Origin: Vibrio hibernica
GTDB taxonomy: Bacteria > Pseudomonadota > Gammaproteobacteria > Enterobacterales > Vibrionaceae
DNA: 64,000 nucleotides
Direction: 5' to 3'
Assembly: GCF_015223435.1 (NCBI RefSeq)
Contig: NZ_VHKO01000008.1
Span: 26,991-90,990 of the forward strand
Part shown: one piece after another, positions 33,485 to 47,138 of the stretch
Numbering within the stretch: position 1 is the stretch's first letter
How the letters are laid out: each line of letters starts with the position of its first letter
Program-made: the position numbers and the translations under genes
The notes under the pieces: generated by a model
The model's input: the letters and a program-made list of their open reading frames with translations, nothing else
What the model was told of the DNA's origin: nothing
The model's database searches: none

Positions 33485-33614
33485 TAGACAAAAACAAAGC
33501 ATTTTTCATTTATGATCACTTCATTCCAAATGAATATTTATAAAAATTTTGCCTATTTTTGGACATTTAAGCATTAACGTAAAAACTGTTCGGTCAAAAA
33601 ACGAGCAATTAGTA

Positions 33615-33623
33615 TGTGGATAA
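33615..33623 (-). other. DnaA box R4 of oriC
   Basis: TGTGGATAA on the plus strand, the perfect complement of consensus TTATCCACA. It is the box farthest from the unwinding element. Confidence 0.88.
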
Positions 33624-33653
33624 CTACCCATTAACCCTGTGATCTTCACGTAG

Positions 33654-33662
33654 TTATTCACT
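33654..33662 (+). other. Weak DnaA box (R3-like)
   Basis: TTATTCACT, two mismatches from TTATCCACA, at the position expected of the weak R3 box. Confidence 0.5.
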
Positions 33663-33687
33663 TAATAACTAATTAAAAAGATCCACC

Positions 33688-33696
33688 TGTGTATAA
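33688..33696 (-). other. DnaA box R2
   Basis: TGTGTATAA on plus, complement TTATACACA, identical to the E. coli R2 sequence. Confidence 0.8.
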
Positions 33697-33793
33697 CTAG
33701 CCATTTTGATCCCAGCTAATACCATAGATGATCCAAGCTAGATCACAGGAAAGGATCCTCCTAAACTCCATGATCTTAAAGATCATTTATTGA

Positions 33794-33802
33794 TTATCCA
33801 CA
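33794..33802 (+). other. DnaA box R1
   Basis: Perfect TTATCCACA, the box closest to the unwinding element (14 bases from the first 13-mer). Confidence 0.9.
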
Positions 33803-33815
33803 AGATCGAGCTTCC

Positions 33816-33852
33816 TTAATAATAGATCTAATAAAAGATCTATATAAAGATC
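33816..33852 (-). repeat. Three abutting 13-mers of the DNA unwinding element
   Basis: Minus-strand 13-mers GATCTATTATTAA (33828-33816), GATCTTTTATTAG (33840-33828) and GATCTTTATATAG (33852-33840). Each starts with GATCT and shares its boundary base with the next, giving an exact 12-base period. They correspond to the L, M and R repeats of E. coli oriC. Confidence 0.88.
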
Positions 33853-33993
33853 TTATTTATATTAAGAGCTTTGAGCCCTTTATTTAATTAGACAAATCGA
33901 TTCTCTCTTCGCATGAAAAAAGGTAGAATAACGCTCCTTTTATTTCCCGATCATCTAAAGTAAATGATCAACTATTGAACTCGAGGTCTGCTC

Positions 33994-35889
33994 ATGTTTT
34001 ATCACGAAAACTTTGACGTCATTGTCGTTGGTGGTGGCCATGCAGGAACGGAAGCTGCATTGGCATCGGCACGAACAGGCCAAAAAACGTTATTGCTCAC
34101 TCACAATATCGATACATTAGGCCAAATGTCTTGCAACCCCGCGATTGGGGGAATTGGCAAGGGCCACTTAGTAAAAGAAGTGGATGCTCTTAGTGGTTTA
34201 ATGGCTCAAGCTATTGATAAATCAGGAATTCAATTCAGAACGCTTAATGCATCCAAAGGGCCAGCAGTACGTGCAACTCGAGCGCAAGCTGATCGTTTAT
34301 TATACAAATCTGCAGTAAGACAAACGTTAGAAAATCAACCTAACTTGACGTTATTTCAACAAGCGGTTGATGATTTAATTGTTGAAGGTTCTCAAGTTAT
34401 TGGTGTCATCACTCAAATGGGCCTTAAATTTAAAGCTCAGGCAGTCGTGTTAACGGTAGGAACATTCTTGGGTGGAAAGATCCATATCGGACTCGAAAAC
34501 TTCTCAGGTGGTCGTGCTGGCGATCCACCATCTATAGCCTTAGCAAATCGTCTGCGTGATCTTCCATTTAGAGTGGATCGTTTAAAAACAGGGACACCTC
34601 CTCGTATTGATGCACGCACTGTTGATCTTTCATGCTTGGAACAACAACATGGTGATACCCCGATCCCAGTATTTTCATTTATGGGAAAAAAAGAAGATCA
34701 CCCAATGCAGATCCCATGCTTTATCACATATACCAATGAAAAAACGCATGATGTGATCCGTAATAATTTAGATCGTAGCCCTATGTATTCTGGCGTGATC
34801 GAAGGTATTGGCCCACGTTATTGCCCATCGATTGAAGATAAAGTAATGCGTTTTGCCGATAAAAATAGTCATCAGATTTTTATTGAACCAGAAGGGTTAA
34901 CAACAACAGAATTGTATCCTAATGGGATTTCAACTAGCTTGCCATTTGATGTTCAAGTGAAAATTGTGCAATCAATGAATGGTTTTGAAAATGCGCAGAT
35001 CATGCGTCCTGGTTATGCAATTGAATATGATTTCTTTGATCCTCGTGATTTAAAACAAAGCTATGAAACCAAATTTATTAATGGTTTGTTCTTTGCGGGA
35101 CAAATTAACGGCACTACCGGTTATGAAGAAGCCGCGGCTCAAGGGCTGATGGCGGGCTTAAATGCTTCGTTGTACACCCAAGGCAAAGAGTCTTGGAGTC
35201 CTCGCCGTGATCAAGCTTATATGGGCGTATTGATTGATGATTTATCTACGATGGGCACGAAAGAACCGTATCGTATGTTTACTTCTAGAGCTGAATATCG
35301 ATTATTGTTGCGTGAAGATAATGCCGATTTACGTTTGACCGAAAAAGGTCGTGAACTTGGTTTAGTCGATGATGCTCGTTGGGCGCGATTTAATCAAAAA
35401 GTTGAACATGTTGAGCAAGAACGCCAGCGTTTAAAAGATATTTGGGTTAATCCAAAGTCGGACAATATTGAACAACTTAATCAATTATTAAAAACCCCTA
35501 TCACTCGCGAAGCTAACGGTGAAGATCTTCTTCGTCGTCCTGAAATGACATATGAGAAACTGACCAGTTTAGATGTGTTTGCTTCACAAGTTGACGACCA
35601 ACAAGCGACTGAACAAGTAGAGGTCCAAGTTAAATACGAAGGGTATATTCAACGTCAACAAGATGAAATTGAAAAATCATTGCGCCATGAAAATACTAAG
35701 TTACCGGTTGATTTAGAATATTCTGATGTAAAAGGACTTTCTAATGAAGTGGTATTGAAGCTTAATAATTCCAAACCAGAAACGGTTGGTATTGCCTCTC
35801 GTATTTCCGGTATTACACCGGCTGCGATTTCAATCTTATTAGTTCACTTGAAAAAACAAGGCCTCCTAAAAAAAGGTAATGCGGCATGA
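33994..35889 (+). CDS. mnmG: tRNA uridine-5-carboxymethylaminomethyl synthesis enzyme MnmG
   Basis: A 631-residue FAD enzyme, the partner of MnmE in wobble-uridine modification. It has the FAD-binding [14 protein letters not shown] near residues 11-24, the GCNPAIGG-like [14 protein letters not shown] and the second conserved [18 protein letters not shown]. It is the first gene right of oriC, reading away from it, and overlaps rsmG by four bases (ATGA). Confidence 0.97.
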   Translation: MFYHENFDVIVVGGGHAGTEAALASARTGQKTLLLTHNIDTLGQMSCNPAIGGIGKGHLVKEVDALSGLMAQAIDKSGIQFRTLNASKGPAVRATRAQADRLLYKSAVRQTLENQPNLTLFQQAVDDLIVEGSQVIGVITQMGLKFKAQAVVLTVGTFLGGKIHIGLENFSGGRAGDPPSIALANRLRDLPFRVDRLKTGTPPRIDARTVDLSCLEQQHGDTPIPVFSFMGKKEDHPMQIPCFITYTNEKTHDVIRNNLDRSPMYSGVIEGIGPRYCPSIEDKVMRFADKNSHQIFIEPEGLTTTELYPNGISTSLPFDVQVKIVQSMNGFENAQIMRPGYAIEYDFFDPRDLKQSYETKFINGLFFAGQINGTTGYEEAAAQGLMAGLNASLYTQGKESWSPRRDQAYMGVLIDDLSTMGTKEPYRMFTSRAEYRLLLREDNADLRLTEKGRELGLVDDARWARFNQKVEHVEQERQRLKDIWVNPKSDNIEQLNQLLKTPITREANGEDLLRRPEMTYEKLTSLDVFASQVDDQQATEQVEVQVKYEGYIQRQQDEIEKSLRHENTKLPVDLEYSDVKGLSNEVVLKLNNSKPETVGIASRISGITPAAISILLVHLKKQGLLKKGNAA

Positions 35890-36539
35890 ACTCCAGTTTA
35901 GTTAATCATAATCTAAGAGATAAACTAGATTCATTACTGTCTCAAACTGATTTGGTCGTGAACGATTTACAACGTGATCAACTAGTTGGTTATGTTCTGA
36001 TGTTAGATAAATGGAATAAAGCCTATAACTTAACTTCCGTCCGTAATCCTATGGATATGTTAGTCAGGCATATTCTTGATAGTTTAGTGGTGAGCCCATA
36101 TCTTACTGGTTCACGTTTTATTGATGTAGGGACAGGACCTGGTTTACCGGGGATCCCACTGGCTATTTTAAATCCAGAAATGGCGTTTACTTTACTTGAT
36201 AGTTTAGGTAAACGTATTCGTTTTATTAAGCAAGTGGTGCATGAACTAGAAATAAGCAATGTCACACCAATACAAAGTCGAGTTGAAGAATTCGATCCTG
36301 AGCACGGTTTTGATGGCGTTATCAGTCGCGCATTTGCTTCGATAACTGATATGGTTGAGTGGTGTCATCATTTACCTAAATTAGATGGTGGTATTTTTCT
36401 TGCGCTAAAAGGGCAATTACCTGAAGATGAAATTGCTCAATTACCAAAAGCTTTTGCTGTTATTGATATCAAAGTTCTTCAAGTTCCAGAGTTAGAGGGT
36501 GACCGTCACTTGGTCTTGTTGGAAAAAAAGGAATTATAA
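35886..36539 (+). CDS. rsmG: 16S rRNA m7G527 methyltransferase RsmG
   Basis: A 217-residue SAM-dependent methyltransferase acting on G527 of 16S rRNA. Motif I is [16 protein letters not shown] near residues 78-93. The start ATG overlaps the mnmG stop, indicating translational coupling. Loss of RsmG is known to give low-level streptomycin resistance in several bacteria; this copy looks intact. Confidence 0.96.
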   Translation: MNSSLVNHNLRDKLDSLLSQTDLVVNDLQRDQLVGYVLMLDKWNKAYNLTSVRNPMDMLVRHILDSLVVSPYLTGSRFIDVGTGPGLPGIPLAILNPEMAFTLLDSLGKRIRFIKQVVHELEISNVTPIQSRVEEFDPEHGFDGVISRAFASITDMVEWCHHLPKLDGGIFLALKGQLPEDEIAQLPKAFAVIDIKVLQVPELEGDRHLVLLEKKEL

Positions 36540-36549
36540 CGAGGTAGTC

Positions 36550-37332
36550 GTGGGTAAAATCATTTCAATTGCGAATCAAAAAGGTGGCGTTGGTAAAACC
36601 ACAACGTGCGTCAACCTTGCTGCATCAATGGCTGCAACTAAAAGAAAAGTGCTTGTTATTGATCTTGATCCTCAAGGTAATGCGACCATGGCCAGCGGTG
36701 TTGATAAATATGCTCTTGATTATACCGCTTATGATTTATTAGTTGATGAAGTCCCATTTGATGATGTGGTGCGTAAAAATACATCTGCTGGTTATGATTT
36801 AATTGCGGCCAACGGTGATGTTACTGCGGCTGAAATCAAGCTTATGGAAGTATTCTCTCGTGAGTTACGTTTAAAGCACACATTAGCTAACGTAAAAGAT
36901 AACTATGATTATATTTTTATTGATTGCCCCCCTTCGCTTAACTTATTAACAATTAATGCTATGGCAGCTTCACAATCAGTGTTAGTGCCTATGCAATGTG
37001 AATACTTTGCTTTAGAAGGTTTGACTGCTCTAATGGATACCATTAGCAAATTAGCAGCAGTAGTTAATCATGATCTTAAAATTGAAGGGATTTTACGTAC
37101 CATGTTTGATCCTCGAAATCGTCTTGCTAATGATGTTTCAGATCAACTTAAAAAGCACTTTGGCGATAAAATGTATCGCACAGTGATCCCACGTAATGTT
37201 CGTTTAGCGGAAGCGCCAAGTCATGGAAAGCCCGCTATGTATTACGATAAATATTCTGCTGGCTCTAAAGCATATCTAGCTTTAGCTGGAGAAATGCTGC
37301 GTAAAGAAGAGCTTCTTATTACGACTCCATAA
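36550..37332 (+). CDS. parA: Chromosome partitioning ATPase ParA
   Basis: A 260-residue Walker-type ATPase that, with ParB and parS, moves and anchors the origin region. The deviant Walker A is ANQKGGVGKTTT near residues 8-19, with FIDCPPSLNLL as Walker B. The frame is open from 36499 inside rsmG, but the GTG at 36550 has GAGG just upstream and gives the standard MGKIISIANQ start. It is ten bases after rsmG. Confidence 0.95.
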   Translation: MGKIISIANQKGGVGKTTTCVNLAASMAATKRKVLVIDLDPQGNATMASGVDKYALDYTAYDLLVDEVPFDDVVRKNTSAGYDLIAANGDVTAAEIKLMEVFSRELRLKHTLANVKDNYDYIFIDCPPSLNLLTINAMAASQSVLVPMQCEYFALEGLTALMDTISKLAAVVNHDLKIEGILRTMFDPRNRLANDVSDQLKKHFGDKMYRTVIPRNVRLAEAPSHGKPAMYYDKYSAGSKAYLALAGEMLRKEELLITTP

Positions 37333-37372
37333 TAATTTTTCATATTTATATACCGATAGGGAAACCATTCCG

Positions 37373-38257
37373 ATGTCTAAACGTGGGTTAGGTAAAGGTT
37401 TAGACGCGCTACTTTCTACTAGTTCTTTAGCGCGTGAAAAACAACAAAAAGTCGCCTATAGCCAAGCTTTATCTTCTGAAGGGCAATTGGCTAAAATTGC
37501 CATATCTCAATTATCGTCTGGTAAGTATCAACCTCGAAAAGACATTCAGCCAGAAGCCTTAGAAGAGCTATCTTCATCTATTCGCTCGCAAGGCATTATT
37601 CAACCTATTGTTGTTCGTCAAATATCTGAAGATAAGTTTGAAATTATTGCAGGTGAACGTCGATGGCGTGCTGCAAGATTAGCAGGTCTTACGCAAGTGC
37701 CTTGTGTGATTAAAAATGTTGAGGATCGTGCAGCGATTGCAATGGCGCTGATTGAAAATATTCAACGAGAAAATTTAAATGCGATTGAAGAAGCTCAAGC
37801 ACTTGAACGCTTACAGCAAGAGTTTGAATTAACGCACCAACAAGTCGCTGATGCGATCGGTAAATCACGCACAGCCGTCACTAATTTAATCCGACTTAAT
37901 ACACTTGATGAGGATGTAAAGCATTGCGTTATATCAAGAAAAATAGAAATGGGGCATGCTAGAGCCCTGTTATCGCTAGAGTTATGTGATCAAAGTAATG
38001 TTGCAAAAATTGTGGTTGATAAGAAATTAACCGTTAGACAAACTGAAGCTCTAGTTAAAAAACATTTAGAGCCTAAAATTGAAAACCGGCCAAGTGATGA
38101 TCTTCCTGCTCAGCAGTTTGCGGAACTATTATCTGAGAAATTAGGTAATAAAGTGGTTATTAACCGCAATGCGAAAGGTAAAGGTAAAATTACCATCAGT
38201 TTTGATGATATGGAGCAAGTTCTCAGGATCCTTAACACAGAATTGGAAATTAATTAA
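37373..38257 (+). CDS. parB: Chromosome partitioning protein ParB
   Basis: A 294-residue ParB/Spo0J protein that binds parS and spreads along DNA as a CTP-dependent clamp. It starts MSKRGLGKGLDALL (the ParA-interacting N-terminus), has the CTP-binding GERRWRAARLAG box near residues 90-101, a helix-turn-helix around THQQVADAIGKSRTAVTNLIRL and a C-terminal dimerisation domain. It forms an operon with parA. Confidence 0.96.
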   Translation: MSKRGLGKGLDALLSTSSLAREKQQKVAYSQALSSEGQLAKIAISQLSSGKYQPRKDIQPEALEELSSSIRSQGIIQPIVVRQISEDKFEIIAGERRWRAARLAGLTQVPCVIKNVEDRAAIAMALIENIQRENLNAIEEAQALERLQQEFELTHQQVADAIGKSRTAVTNLIRLNTLDEDVKHCVISRKIEMGHARALLSLELCDQSNVAKIVVDKKLTVRQTEALVKKHLEPKIENRPSDDLPAQQFAELLSEKLGNKVVINRNAKGKGKITISFDDMEQVLRILNTELEIN

Positions 38258-38392
38258 CTCTGTTATAAGAATATCGCCAATCATTTAACAGAATGTAAAA
38301 ATAATCATTTTACGCCTTGCTATTGACTGTAATCAAAGTTGAGTAAGGTGTAGTATGTTCTGCGCATACAGCTGAGCCAAAAATAAGTGTAA

Positions 38393-38755
38393 TTGGGTGT
38401 TAATAGAATGTTTTTTTTAGTTTTAACTCAGTTTATTGTTGTTGGTGCATTAAGCTTAATCAGTTTGTATGTACAGGGAGATATGGCGAGTCAATCTGCC
38501 ATTTTTGGGGGGCTGGTGTACTGTGTGCCATATATTGTAACGAGTTTATATTTAAATAAACCCGGCGCAGATACGGCAGCAAAGGTTATGGTGAAAGCCT
38601 ATATAAGTATGGCTTATAAATTTGTAATTACAGGCGTGCTATTTGTATTTTTCTTTAAATACACTCAGGTGCATCTTATTACTTTCTTTATGGGTTATAT
38701 ATTGGCCTTTGTTGTGCAATGCATTATGTCATTTGGTTTTATCAAACGTAATTAG
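38393..38755 (+). CDS. atpI: ATP synthase subunit I
   Basis: A 120-residue hydrophobic protein with four predicted membrane helices. It is the first gene of the atp operon and is thought to help c-ring assembly. Sequence is poorly conserved; identity comes from position and hydropathy. A TAA lies immediately before the TTG at 38393, so the start is either that TTG or the ATG at 38408; neither has a strong ribosome site. Weak translation of atpI is typical. Confidence 0.8.
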   Translation: MGVNRMFFLVLTQFIVVGALSLISLYVQGDMASQSAIFGGLVYCVPYIVTSLYLNKPGADTAAKVMVKAYISMAYKFVITGVLFVFFFKYTQVHLITFFMGYILAFVVQCIMSFGFIKRN

Positions 38756-39574
<819 letters not shown>

Positions 39575-39593
39575 TAAAAAATTTTTAACATAA

Positions 39594-39863
<270 letters not shown>

Positions 39864-39918
39864 TTTTTCTATTTAATTCGGTATTTGTTTTTAAATTGCA
39901 AACAAAGGAGAGTATGCG

Positions 39919-40389
39919 GTGAATATAAACGCAACTCTGTTAGGTCAAACGATAGCGTTTGTTCTATTTGTGTGGTTCTGCATGAAGTATGTATGGCCTC
40001 CACTTATGGCAGCAATCGAAAACCGTCAGAAAAATATTGCTGATGGTTTAGCCGCCGCTGACCGCGCAGCTAAAGACTTGGGTCTAGCACAAGCTAATGC
40101 TTCGGACAAACTGAAAGAAGCTAAAAAAGCCGCTGCTGAGATCATCGATCAAGCGAATAAGCGTAAGAATCAAATTTTAGAAGAAAGCCAAAATGATGCG
40201 AAAGTTGAGCGTCAAAAGATCTTAGATCAAGGCCGAGCTGAAATTGAAACTGAGCGTAACCGTGCACGCGATGAACTTCGTAAGCAAGTAGCCGTACTCG
40301 CTATGGCTGGCGCTGAGAAAATTTTGGAACGTTCTATTGATCAGAGCGTACACCAAGATATTCTTAATGATATTACTGCAAAACTGTAA
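39919..40389 (+). CDS. atpF: ATP synthase subunit b
   Basis: The 156-residue peripheral stalk subunit. It has one N-terminal membrane helix (about 5-25) followed by a long, highly charged coiled coil. Translation starts with GTG at 39919, preceded by GGAG; E. coli atpF also starts with GTG in some annotations. It dimerises and links subunit a to delta and alpha. Confidence 0.96.
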   Translation: MNINATLLGQTIAFVLFVWFCMKYVWPPLMAAIENRQKNIADGLAAADRAAKDLGLAQANASDKLKEAKKAAAEIIDQANKRKNQILEESQNDAKVERQKILDQGRAEIETERNRARDELRKQVAVLAMAGAEKILERSIDQSVHQDILNDITAKL

Positions 40390-40404
40390 CTAGAGGGGCA
40401 GCAC

Positions 40405-40935
40405 ATGTCTGATTTGACTACAATCGCACGCCCCTATGCTAAAGCAGCTTTTGAATTTTCGGTTGAGAAAGGCGCATTAGACCAATGGTCTGAAATGTTG
40501 ACCTTTGCTGCTGAAGTTGCAAATGATAAAGGTATGATTGACTTACTAAATAGGTCAATTGCAGCTGAAAAAATAGCGGATATCTTTGTTTCTATTTGTG
40601 ACCAGTTTGATGAGCATGGTAAAAACTTTATTAAAGTTCTTGCTCATAATGGCCGTTTAAAGGCCTTGCCTAAAATCTGTGAAGAGTTCTTAATTCTAAG
40701 AAAAGAGCATGATCATATTGTTGATGTTGAGGTAATTGCCGCAACACAATTAACAGAAGGTCAGCTAGCAGAAATTGGTAGCAAACTTGAGCAGCGTCTT
40801 GAACGCAAAGTTAAGCTGAATTGCAGTGTAGATGCGACTCTACTTAGTGGAGTTATTATTCGAGCCGGAGACTTAATCATCGATGATTCAACTCGCGGTC
40901 GTTTGAACCGTATGAACGATGCATTAACGTCTTAA
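40405..40935 (+). CDS. atpH: ATP synthase subunit delta
   Basis: The 176-residue F1 delta subunit, which joins the peripheral stalk to the top of the alpha3-beta3 head. The N-terminal [12 protein letters not shown] and C-terminal [19 protein letters not shown] are diagnostic. It lies between atpF and atpA with short gaps. Confidence 0.96.
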   Translation: MSDLTTIARPYAKAAFEFSVEKGALDQWSEMLTFAAEVANDKGMIDLLNRSIAAEKIADIFVSICDQFDEHGKNFIKVLAHNGRLKALPKICEEFLILRKEHDHIVDVEVIAATQLTEGQLAEIGSKLEQRLERKVKLNCSVDATLLSGVIIRAGDLIIDDSTRGRLNRMNDALTS

Positions 40936-40948
40936 TGGGGATTGGAGC

Positions 40949-42490
40949 ATGCAACTTAATTCCACAGAAATTAGTGAACTGATCAAGCAACGTATTGAGT
41001 CATTCAATGTTGTAAGTGAAGCTCGCAATGAAGGTACAATTGTATCTGTAAGTGATGGTATTATCCGCATTCACGGCCTAGCGGACGTGATGCAAGGTGA
41101 AATGATTGAATTACCGGGCGGTCTTTACGCGCTTGCACTTAACCTTGAGCGAGACTCGGTTGGTGCAGTAGTAATGGGCCCGTATGCTAACCTTCAGGAA
41201 GGCATGAAAGTTACGGGTACTGGTCGTATCCTTGAGGTACCTGTTGGTCCTGAAATGCTTGGTCGTGTTGTAAACACACTTGGTGAACCTATTGATGGTA
41301 AAGGTCCAATTGATGCAAAATTAACTTCTCCTGTAGAAATGATTGCACCAGGTGTTATTGACCGTAAGTCTGTAGACCAACCTGTACAAACGGGTTATAA
41401 GTCTGTTGACTCAATGATTCCAATCGGTCGTGGTCAACGTGAACTTATCATCGGTGACCGTCAGACTGGTAAAACGGCAATGGCAATCGATACCATTATC
41501 AACCAACGTGATTCTGGAATTTTCTCTATCTATGTAGCAATTGGGCAAAAAGCCTCAACAATTGCGAACGTAGTACGTAAACTTGAAGAGCACGGCGCAT
41601 TATCAAACACGATTGTGGTTGTTGCGTCAGCTTCTGAGTCTGCGGCATTGCAATACCTTGCGCCATATGCAGGTTGTGCAATGGGTGAATACTTCCGTGA
41701 TCGCGGTGAAGATGCTTTGATTGTTTATGATGATTTATCTAAGCAAGCGGTGGCTTACCGTCAAATCTCTTTACTTCTAAAACGTCCACCAGGCCGTGAA
41801 GCCTTCCCAGGTGATGTTTTCTATCTTCACTCACGTCTACTTGAACGTGCATCTCGTGTAAGCGAGCATTACGTTGAGAAGTTTACCAATGGTGAAGTGA
41901 AAGGTAAGACTGGTTCTTTAACAGCGCTTCCTATCATTGAAACACAAGCTGGTGACGTATCTGCATTCGTACCGACTAACGTAATCTCGATTACCGATGG
42001 TCAGATTTTCCTACAAACAGAGCTATTTAATGCTGGTGTTCGCCCTGCGGTTGACCCTGGTATTTCAGTATCTCGTGTAGGTGGTGCTGCACAAACTAAG
42101 ATCATTAAGAAATTGTCTGGTGGTATTCGTACCGCTCTTGCACAGTATCGTGAACTAGCAGCATTTGCTCAGTTCTCATCTGATCTTGATGCAACAACTA
42201 AGAAACAGTTAAACCATGGTCAAAAAGTAACTGAGTTGATGAAGCAAAAGCAATACGCTCCATTCTCAGTGTTTGATCAAGCTTTGGTGATTTTTTCAGC
42301 TGAACGCGGTTATCTTGGTGATATCGCAATTAATAAGCTGGCGGATTTTGAATCTGCATTACTGTCGTATGCTCATGGTCAATATGCTGATTTCGTTTCT
42401 GAAATCAACAAGACGGGTGCTTATAACGATGAAATCGAAGCAACGCTGAAAAAGCTTGTTGATGATTTTATGGCAACCCAGACCTGGTAA
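40949..42490 (+). CDS. atpA: ATP synthase subunit alpha
   Basis: The 513-residue non-catalytic nucleotide-binding subunit of F1. The P-loop is [10 protein letters not shown] near residues 170-179, and the ATPase signature [13 protein letters not shown] is present. Start ATG preceded by GGGG ATTGGAG. Followed by an unusually long 127-base gap before atpG, which may hold a small ORF. Confidence 0.97.
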   Translation: MQLNSTEISELIKQRIESFNVVSEARNEGTIVSVSDGIIRIHGLADVMQGEMIELPGGLYALALNLERDSVGAVVMGPYANLQEGMKVTGTGRILEVPVGPEMLGRVVNTLGEPIDGKGPIDAKLTSPVEMIAPGVIDRKSVDQPVQTGYKSVDSMIPIGRGQRELIIGDRQTGKTAMAIDTIINQRDSGIFSIYVAIGQKASTIANVVRKLEEHGALSNTIVVVASASESAALQYLAPYAGCAMGEYFRDRGEDALIVYDDLSKQAVAYRQISLLLKRPPGREAFPGDVFYLHSRLLERASRVSEHYVEKFTNGEVKGKTGSLTALPIIETQAGDVSAFVPTNVISITDGQIFLQTELFNAGVRPAVDPGISVSRVGGAAQTKIIKKLSGGIRTALAQYRELAAFAQFSSDLDATTKKQLNHGQKVTELMKQKQYAPFSVFDQALVIFSAERGYLGDIAINKLADFESALLSYAHGQYADFVSEINKTGAYNDEIEATLKKLVDDFMATQTW

Positions 42491-42509
42491 TTCGGAGGTG
42501 ATGTTTTCG

Positions 42510-42605
42510 ATGCATGCTCGCTTTTGTAAAAAACGTAAGCAACGAAGTCGCATCACCAATAACGAATATCCATTAACGGGATACCCTTTAGCGGGTCCTT
42601 ATTAA
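42510..42605 (+). CDS. Possible small basic ORF between atpA and atpG
   Basis: A 31-codon frame (34 if started at ATG 42501) in the atpA-atpG gap, beginning MHARFCKKRKQRSR and ending in a TAA at 42603-42605, 12 bases before atpG. GGAGG at 42494-42498 stands 11 bases before ATG 42510 and two before ATG 42501, neither at ideal distance. The product is strongly basic at its N-terminus. I do not recognise it. It may be chance or a translated spacer that adjusts atpG expression. Confidence 0.3.
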   Translation: MHARFCKKRKQRSRITNNEYPLTGYPLAGPY

Positions 42606-42617
42606 CGGAGAGTAACG

Positions 42618-43484
42618 ATGGCCGGCGCAAAAGAAATTCGTACCAAAATTGGTAGTGTTCAAAGCACACAAAAAATTACGAAAGCAATGCAAATGGTAGC
42701 AGCTTCTAAAATGCGTCGTAGTCAAGACGCCATGGAATCTTCTCGCCCATATGCACAAACAATGCGTAAAGTGATCGGTCATGTAGCAAACGCAAACTTA
42801 GAGTATAAGCATCCTTATCTCGCAGAGCGTGAAGCTAAAAAAGTTGGTTACATCATTATTTCAACCGATCGTGGTTTATGTGGCGGTTTGAACATTAACT
42901 TGTTTAAGCGTGCTCTAAATGACATGAAAGATTGGACAGAGAAAGGTGCTGGTGTGGAAGTGGCTGTTATTGGCTCTAAAGCAACCACTTTTTTCAAAGG
43001 CACAGGCGCAAAACTGTCTGCCCAAATTTCTGGATTAGGGGATAACCCAAGTCTTGAATCTTTGATTGGTAGCGTTGGCGTGATGCTACAGAAATATGAT
43101 GAAGGTGAATTAGATCGCCTTTACGTGGTATTCAATAAGTTTGTGAATACTATGGTACAAGAACCAAAGATCGATCAATTGCTACCTTTGCCTAAATCGG
43201 ATAGCGATGACATGAAACGCACACATTCTTGGGATTATATTTATGAACCCGAGCCGAAACCATTGCTAGATACCTTGTTGAAACGTTATGTCGAATCTCA
43301 AGTTTATCAAGGCGTGGTTGAAAATCTTGCTTGTGAGCAAGCGGCGAGAATGGTGGCAATGCAAGCTGCAACAGATAATGCAAGCGACTTAATTGATGAC
43401 TTACAACTTGTGTACAACAAAGCCCGTCAAACGGCGATTACACAAGAATTGTCAGAAATCGTATCAGGTGCAGCAGCGGTTTAA
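42618..43484 (+). CDS. atpG: ATP synthase subunit gamma
   Basis: The 288-residue central rotor shaft. The N-terminal helix ([19 protein letters not shown]) and C-terminal helix ([17 protein letters not shown]) form its coiled coil, and DRGLCGGLN is conserved. CGGAGAG precedes the ATG. Confidence 0.97.
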   Translation: MAGAKEIRTKIGSVQSTQKITKAMQMVAASKMRRSQDAMESSRPYAQTMRKVIGHVANANLEYKHPYLAEREAKKVGYIIISTDRGLCGGLNINLFKRALNDMKDWTEKGAGVEVAVIGSKATTFFKGTGAKLSAQISGLGDNPSLESLIGSVGVMLQKYDEGELDRLYVVFNKFVNTMVQEPKIDQLLPLPKSDSDDMKRTHSWDYIYEPEPKPLLDTLLKRYVESQVYQGVVENLACEQAARMVAMQAATDNASDLIDDLQLVYNKARQTAITQELSEIVSGAAAV

Positions 43485-43512
43485 TGTTGCTATTAGATTA
43501 GTGCTTAGGTAA

Positions 43513-44940
<1,428 letters not shown>

Positions 44941-45000
44941 GCTTAAAAACTATACCCAGTTAGCGCTGGGTATAAGCGATAAAGTGAATTAGGAGGCAAC

Positions 45001-45420
45001 ATGGCTATGACCTTTCATCTCGATATCGTGAGTGCAGAAAAGAGTTTATTTTCAGGTACTGTCGAATCGTTCATGGTGACCGGTAGTGAAGGTGAGCTGG
45101 GTATTTATCCTGGGCACACTCCACTGTTATCTGCTATTAAGCCTGGTATGGTGCGTTTAGTTAAGCAACACGGCCACGAAGAAATTATTTATGTTTCTGG
45201 TGGTATGCTGGAAGTTCAGCCTGGTACTGCAACTGTACTAGCTGATACCGCAATCCGTGGTGAAGATTTAGATACTGCGAAGGCGGAAGAAGCCAAGCGT
45301 AAAGCTGAAGAACATATTCAAAATCAGCATAACGATATTGACTTCGCCCAAGCAGCTAGTGAGTTAGCCAAAGCAATGGCTCAATTACGAGTGATTGAAT
45401 TGACGAGAAAACTCCGCTAA
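45001..45420 (+). CDS. atpC: ATP synthase subunit epsilon
   Basis: The 139-residue rotor subunit with an N-terminal beta-barrel ([15 protein letters not shown]) and two C-terminal helices that can inhibit ATP hydrolysis. It ends the operon and is followed by a strong terminator. Confidence 0.96.
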   Translation: MAMTFHLDIVSAEKSLFSGTVESFMVTGSEGELGIYPGHTPLLSAIKPGMVRLVKQHGHEEIIYVSGGMLEVQPGTATVLADTAIRGEDLDTAKAEEAKRKAEEHIQNQHNDIDFAQAASELAKAMAQLRVIELTRKLR

Positions 45421-45460
45421 ATCAAGTATCAGTCAAAAAATACTTTAGCAGTCAAAAGAT

Positions 45461-45487
45461 AAGGCGACCCGTGTGGTCGCCTTTTTT
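45461..45487 (+). terminator. Terminator of the atp operon
   Basis: Stem AAGGCGACC with GGTCGCCTT, short loop, followed by a run of six T. Textbook form. Confidence 0.92.
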
Positions 45488-45656
45488 GTGCTTGTTTTAT
45501 CGTATTATTTTGTTCTGAAATGTATTTATGTATTAAAAGTAAGATAAACCATTGAGTGGTAGATCAATATATAGGTTATTACTTTCACGTTTTTTACAAA
45601 ATATAATTCGTTTAAGGTAAAATCAGTCGCAATTCTATTAATAGGAAATCCCATTT

Positions 45657-47015
45657 ATGAAATTCAGTGCCGTGATTCTTGCTGCGGGTAAAGGCACTCG
45701 CATGTATTCTAATAAGCCTAAAGTTCTTCATACATTAGCTGGCCGTCCGATGGCAAAACATGTCATTGATACTTGCACCAGTGTTGGTGCTCAAAATATT
45801 CATTTGGTGTATGGCCATGGTGGCGATCAAATGAAGAAAGAATTGGAACAAGAATCGGTTAACTGGGTTTTACAGGCCGATCAGTTGGGCACGGGACATG
45901 CAGTCAATCAAGCTGCGCCAGATTTTACCGATGATGAAAAAGTATTGATTCTGTATGGTGATGTACCACTAATTTCAACAGAAACGGTTGAAAACTTATT
46001 AGATGCACAACCAACGGGTGGTATTGCGTTATTAACGGTTATTTTAGATAAGCCTGCTGGTTACGGTCGTATTATTCGTAAAAATGGTCCTGTTGTGGCG
46101 ATCGTTGAGCAAAAAGATGCCACTGAAGAACAAAAGCTGATCAAAGAAATCAACACTGGTGTGATGGTGGCAACCGGTGGCGATCTCAAACGTTGGTTGG
46201 CAGCACTTAAAAATGAGAATGCTCAAGCAGAATATTACCTAACCGATATTATTGCTGCAGCGCATGATGAAGGTCGCGCAGTTGAGGCGGTTCATCCTGT
46301 TAATCCAATCGAAGTTGAAGGGGTTAATGATCGCGCTCAATTGGCTCGTTTAGAGCGCGCTTATCAATCTATGCAAGCTCAGATTTTATTGGAGCAAGGC
46401 GTGATGCTACGCGATCCAAGTCGTTTTGATTTGCGTGGTGAACTGCAGTGCGGAATGGATGTTGAAATTGATGTAAACGTCATCATTGAAGGTAATGTAT
46501 CTATTGGTGATAACGTGATGATCGGTGCTGGTTGTGTTCTAAAAGATTGTGAGATTGATGATAATAGCGTGATTAGTCCATATACCATTATTGATGGTGC
46601 GACCGTTGGTGAAGAATGTACGGTAGGGCCTTTTGCTCGTCTTCGTCCTGGAACGGAGCTTAAAATCAAAGCACACGTGGGTAATTTTGTTGAAATTAAA
46701 AATACGCGTTTAGGTGTGAATTCAAAAGCTGGGCATTTAACCTACTTAGGTGACGCTGAAATTGGTGACCGAGTGAATGTTGGTGCGGGGGTCATTACTT
46801 GTAATTACGATGGTGTGAATAAATTTAAAACCATTATTGGTGATGGTGTGTTTGTTGGATCTGATGCTCAGTTGATTGCACCCGTCACTATTGCTAATGG
46901 GGCAACTATTGGCGCAGGAGCGACGATCACTAAAAATATAAATGAAGGTGAACTGGTTATTACTCGAGTAAAAGAACGAGTGATTGCTGGTTGGAAGCGT
47001 CCAACTAAAAAATAA
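45657..47015 (+). CDS. glmU: Bifunctional UDP-GlcNAc pyrophosphorylase / GlcN-1-P acetyltransferase
   Basis: A 452-residue enzyme that makes UDP-N-acetylglucosamine for peptidoglycan and LPS. The N-terminal uridyltransferase domain has [11 protein letters not shown] near residues 8-18. The C-terminal half is a left-handed beta-helix of hexapeptide repeats (about 250-430) that acetylates glucosamine-1-phosphate. It follows the atp operon, as in E. coli, but behind a terminator, so it has its own promoter in the 170 bases upstream. Confidence 0.96.
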   Translation: MKFSAVILAAGKGTRMYSNKPKVLHTLAGRPMAKHVIDTCTSVGAQNIHLVYGHGGDQMKKELEQESVNWVLQADQLGTGHAVNQAAPDFTDDEKVLILYGDVPLISTETVENLLDAQPTGGIALLTVILDKPAGYGRIIRKNGPVVAIVEQKDATEEQKLIKEINTGVMVATGGDLKRWLAALKNENAQAEYYLTDIIAAAHDEGRAVEAVHPVNPIEVEGVNDRAQLARLERAYQSMQAQILLEQGVMLRDPSRFDLRGELQCGMDVEIDVNVIIEGNVSIGDNVMIGAGCVLKDCEIDDNSVISPYTIIDGATVGEECTVGPFARLRPGTELKIKAHVGNFVEIKNTRLGVNSKAGHLTYLGDAEIGDRVNVGAGVITCNYDGVNKFKTIIGDGVFVGSDAQLIAPVTIANGATIGAGATITKNINEGELVITRVKERVIAGWKRPTKK

Positions 47016-47042
47016 TATATTCCTCATGTAACATGAATACAA

Positions 47043-47092
47043 AAAATGCCGCGACTCTCTGTGAAGCAACCACTGAGCGTTGCGGCATTTTT
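47043..47092. terminator. Bidirectional terminator between glmU and punC
   Basis: Arms AAAATGCCGC (47043-47052) and GCGGCATTTT (47082-47091) with A and T runs on both sides. It serves convergent glmU and punC. Confidence 0.75.
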
Positions 47093-47138
47093 ATGTTGTT
47101 AGCTATGCTGTACTGAAAGCTAAAGAGTGTCTAAACGA

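Larger units (their letters stand above)
33610..33860. other. Chromosomal replication origin oriC
   Basis: The 509-base mioC-mnmG gap has no gene and contains an E. coli-type oriC in mirror orientation. An AT-rich unwinding element lies on the mnmG side and DnaA boxes extend toward mioC, in the order R1, R2-like, R3-like, R4. About a dozen GATC sites lie between 33640 and 33855. An odd palindrome ATGATCTT-A-AAGATCAT occupies 33770-33786. This marks the primary chromosome. Confidence 0.93.
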
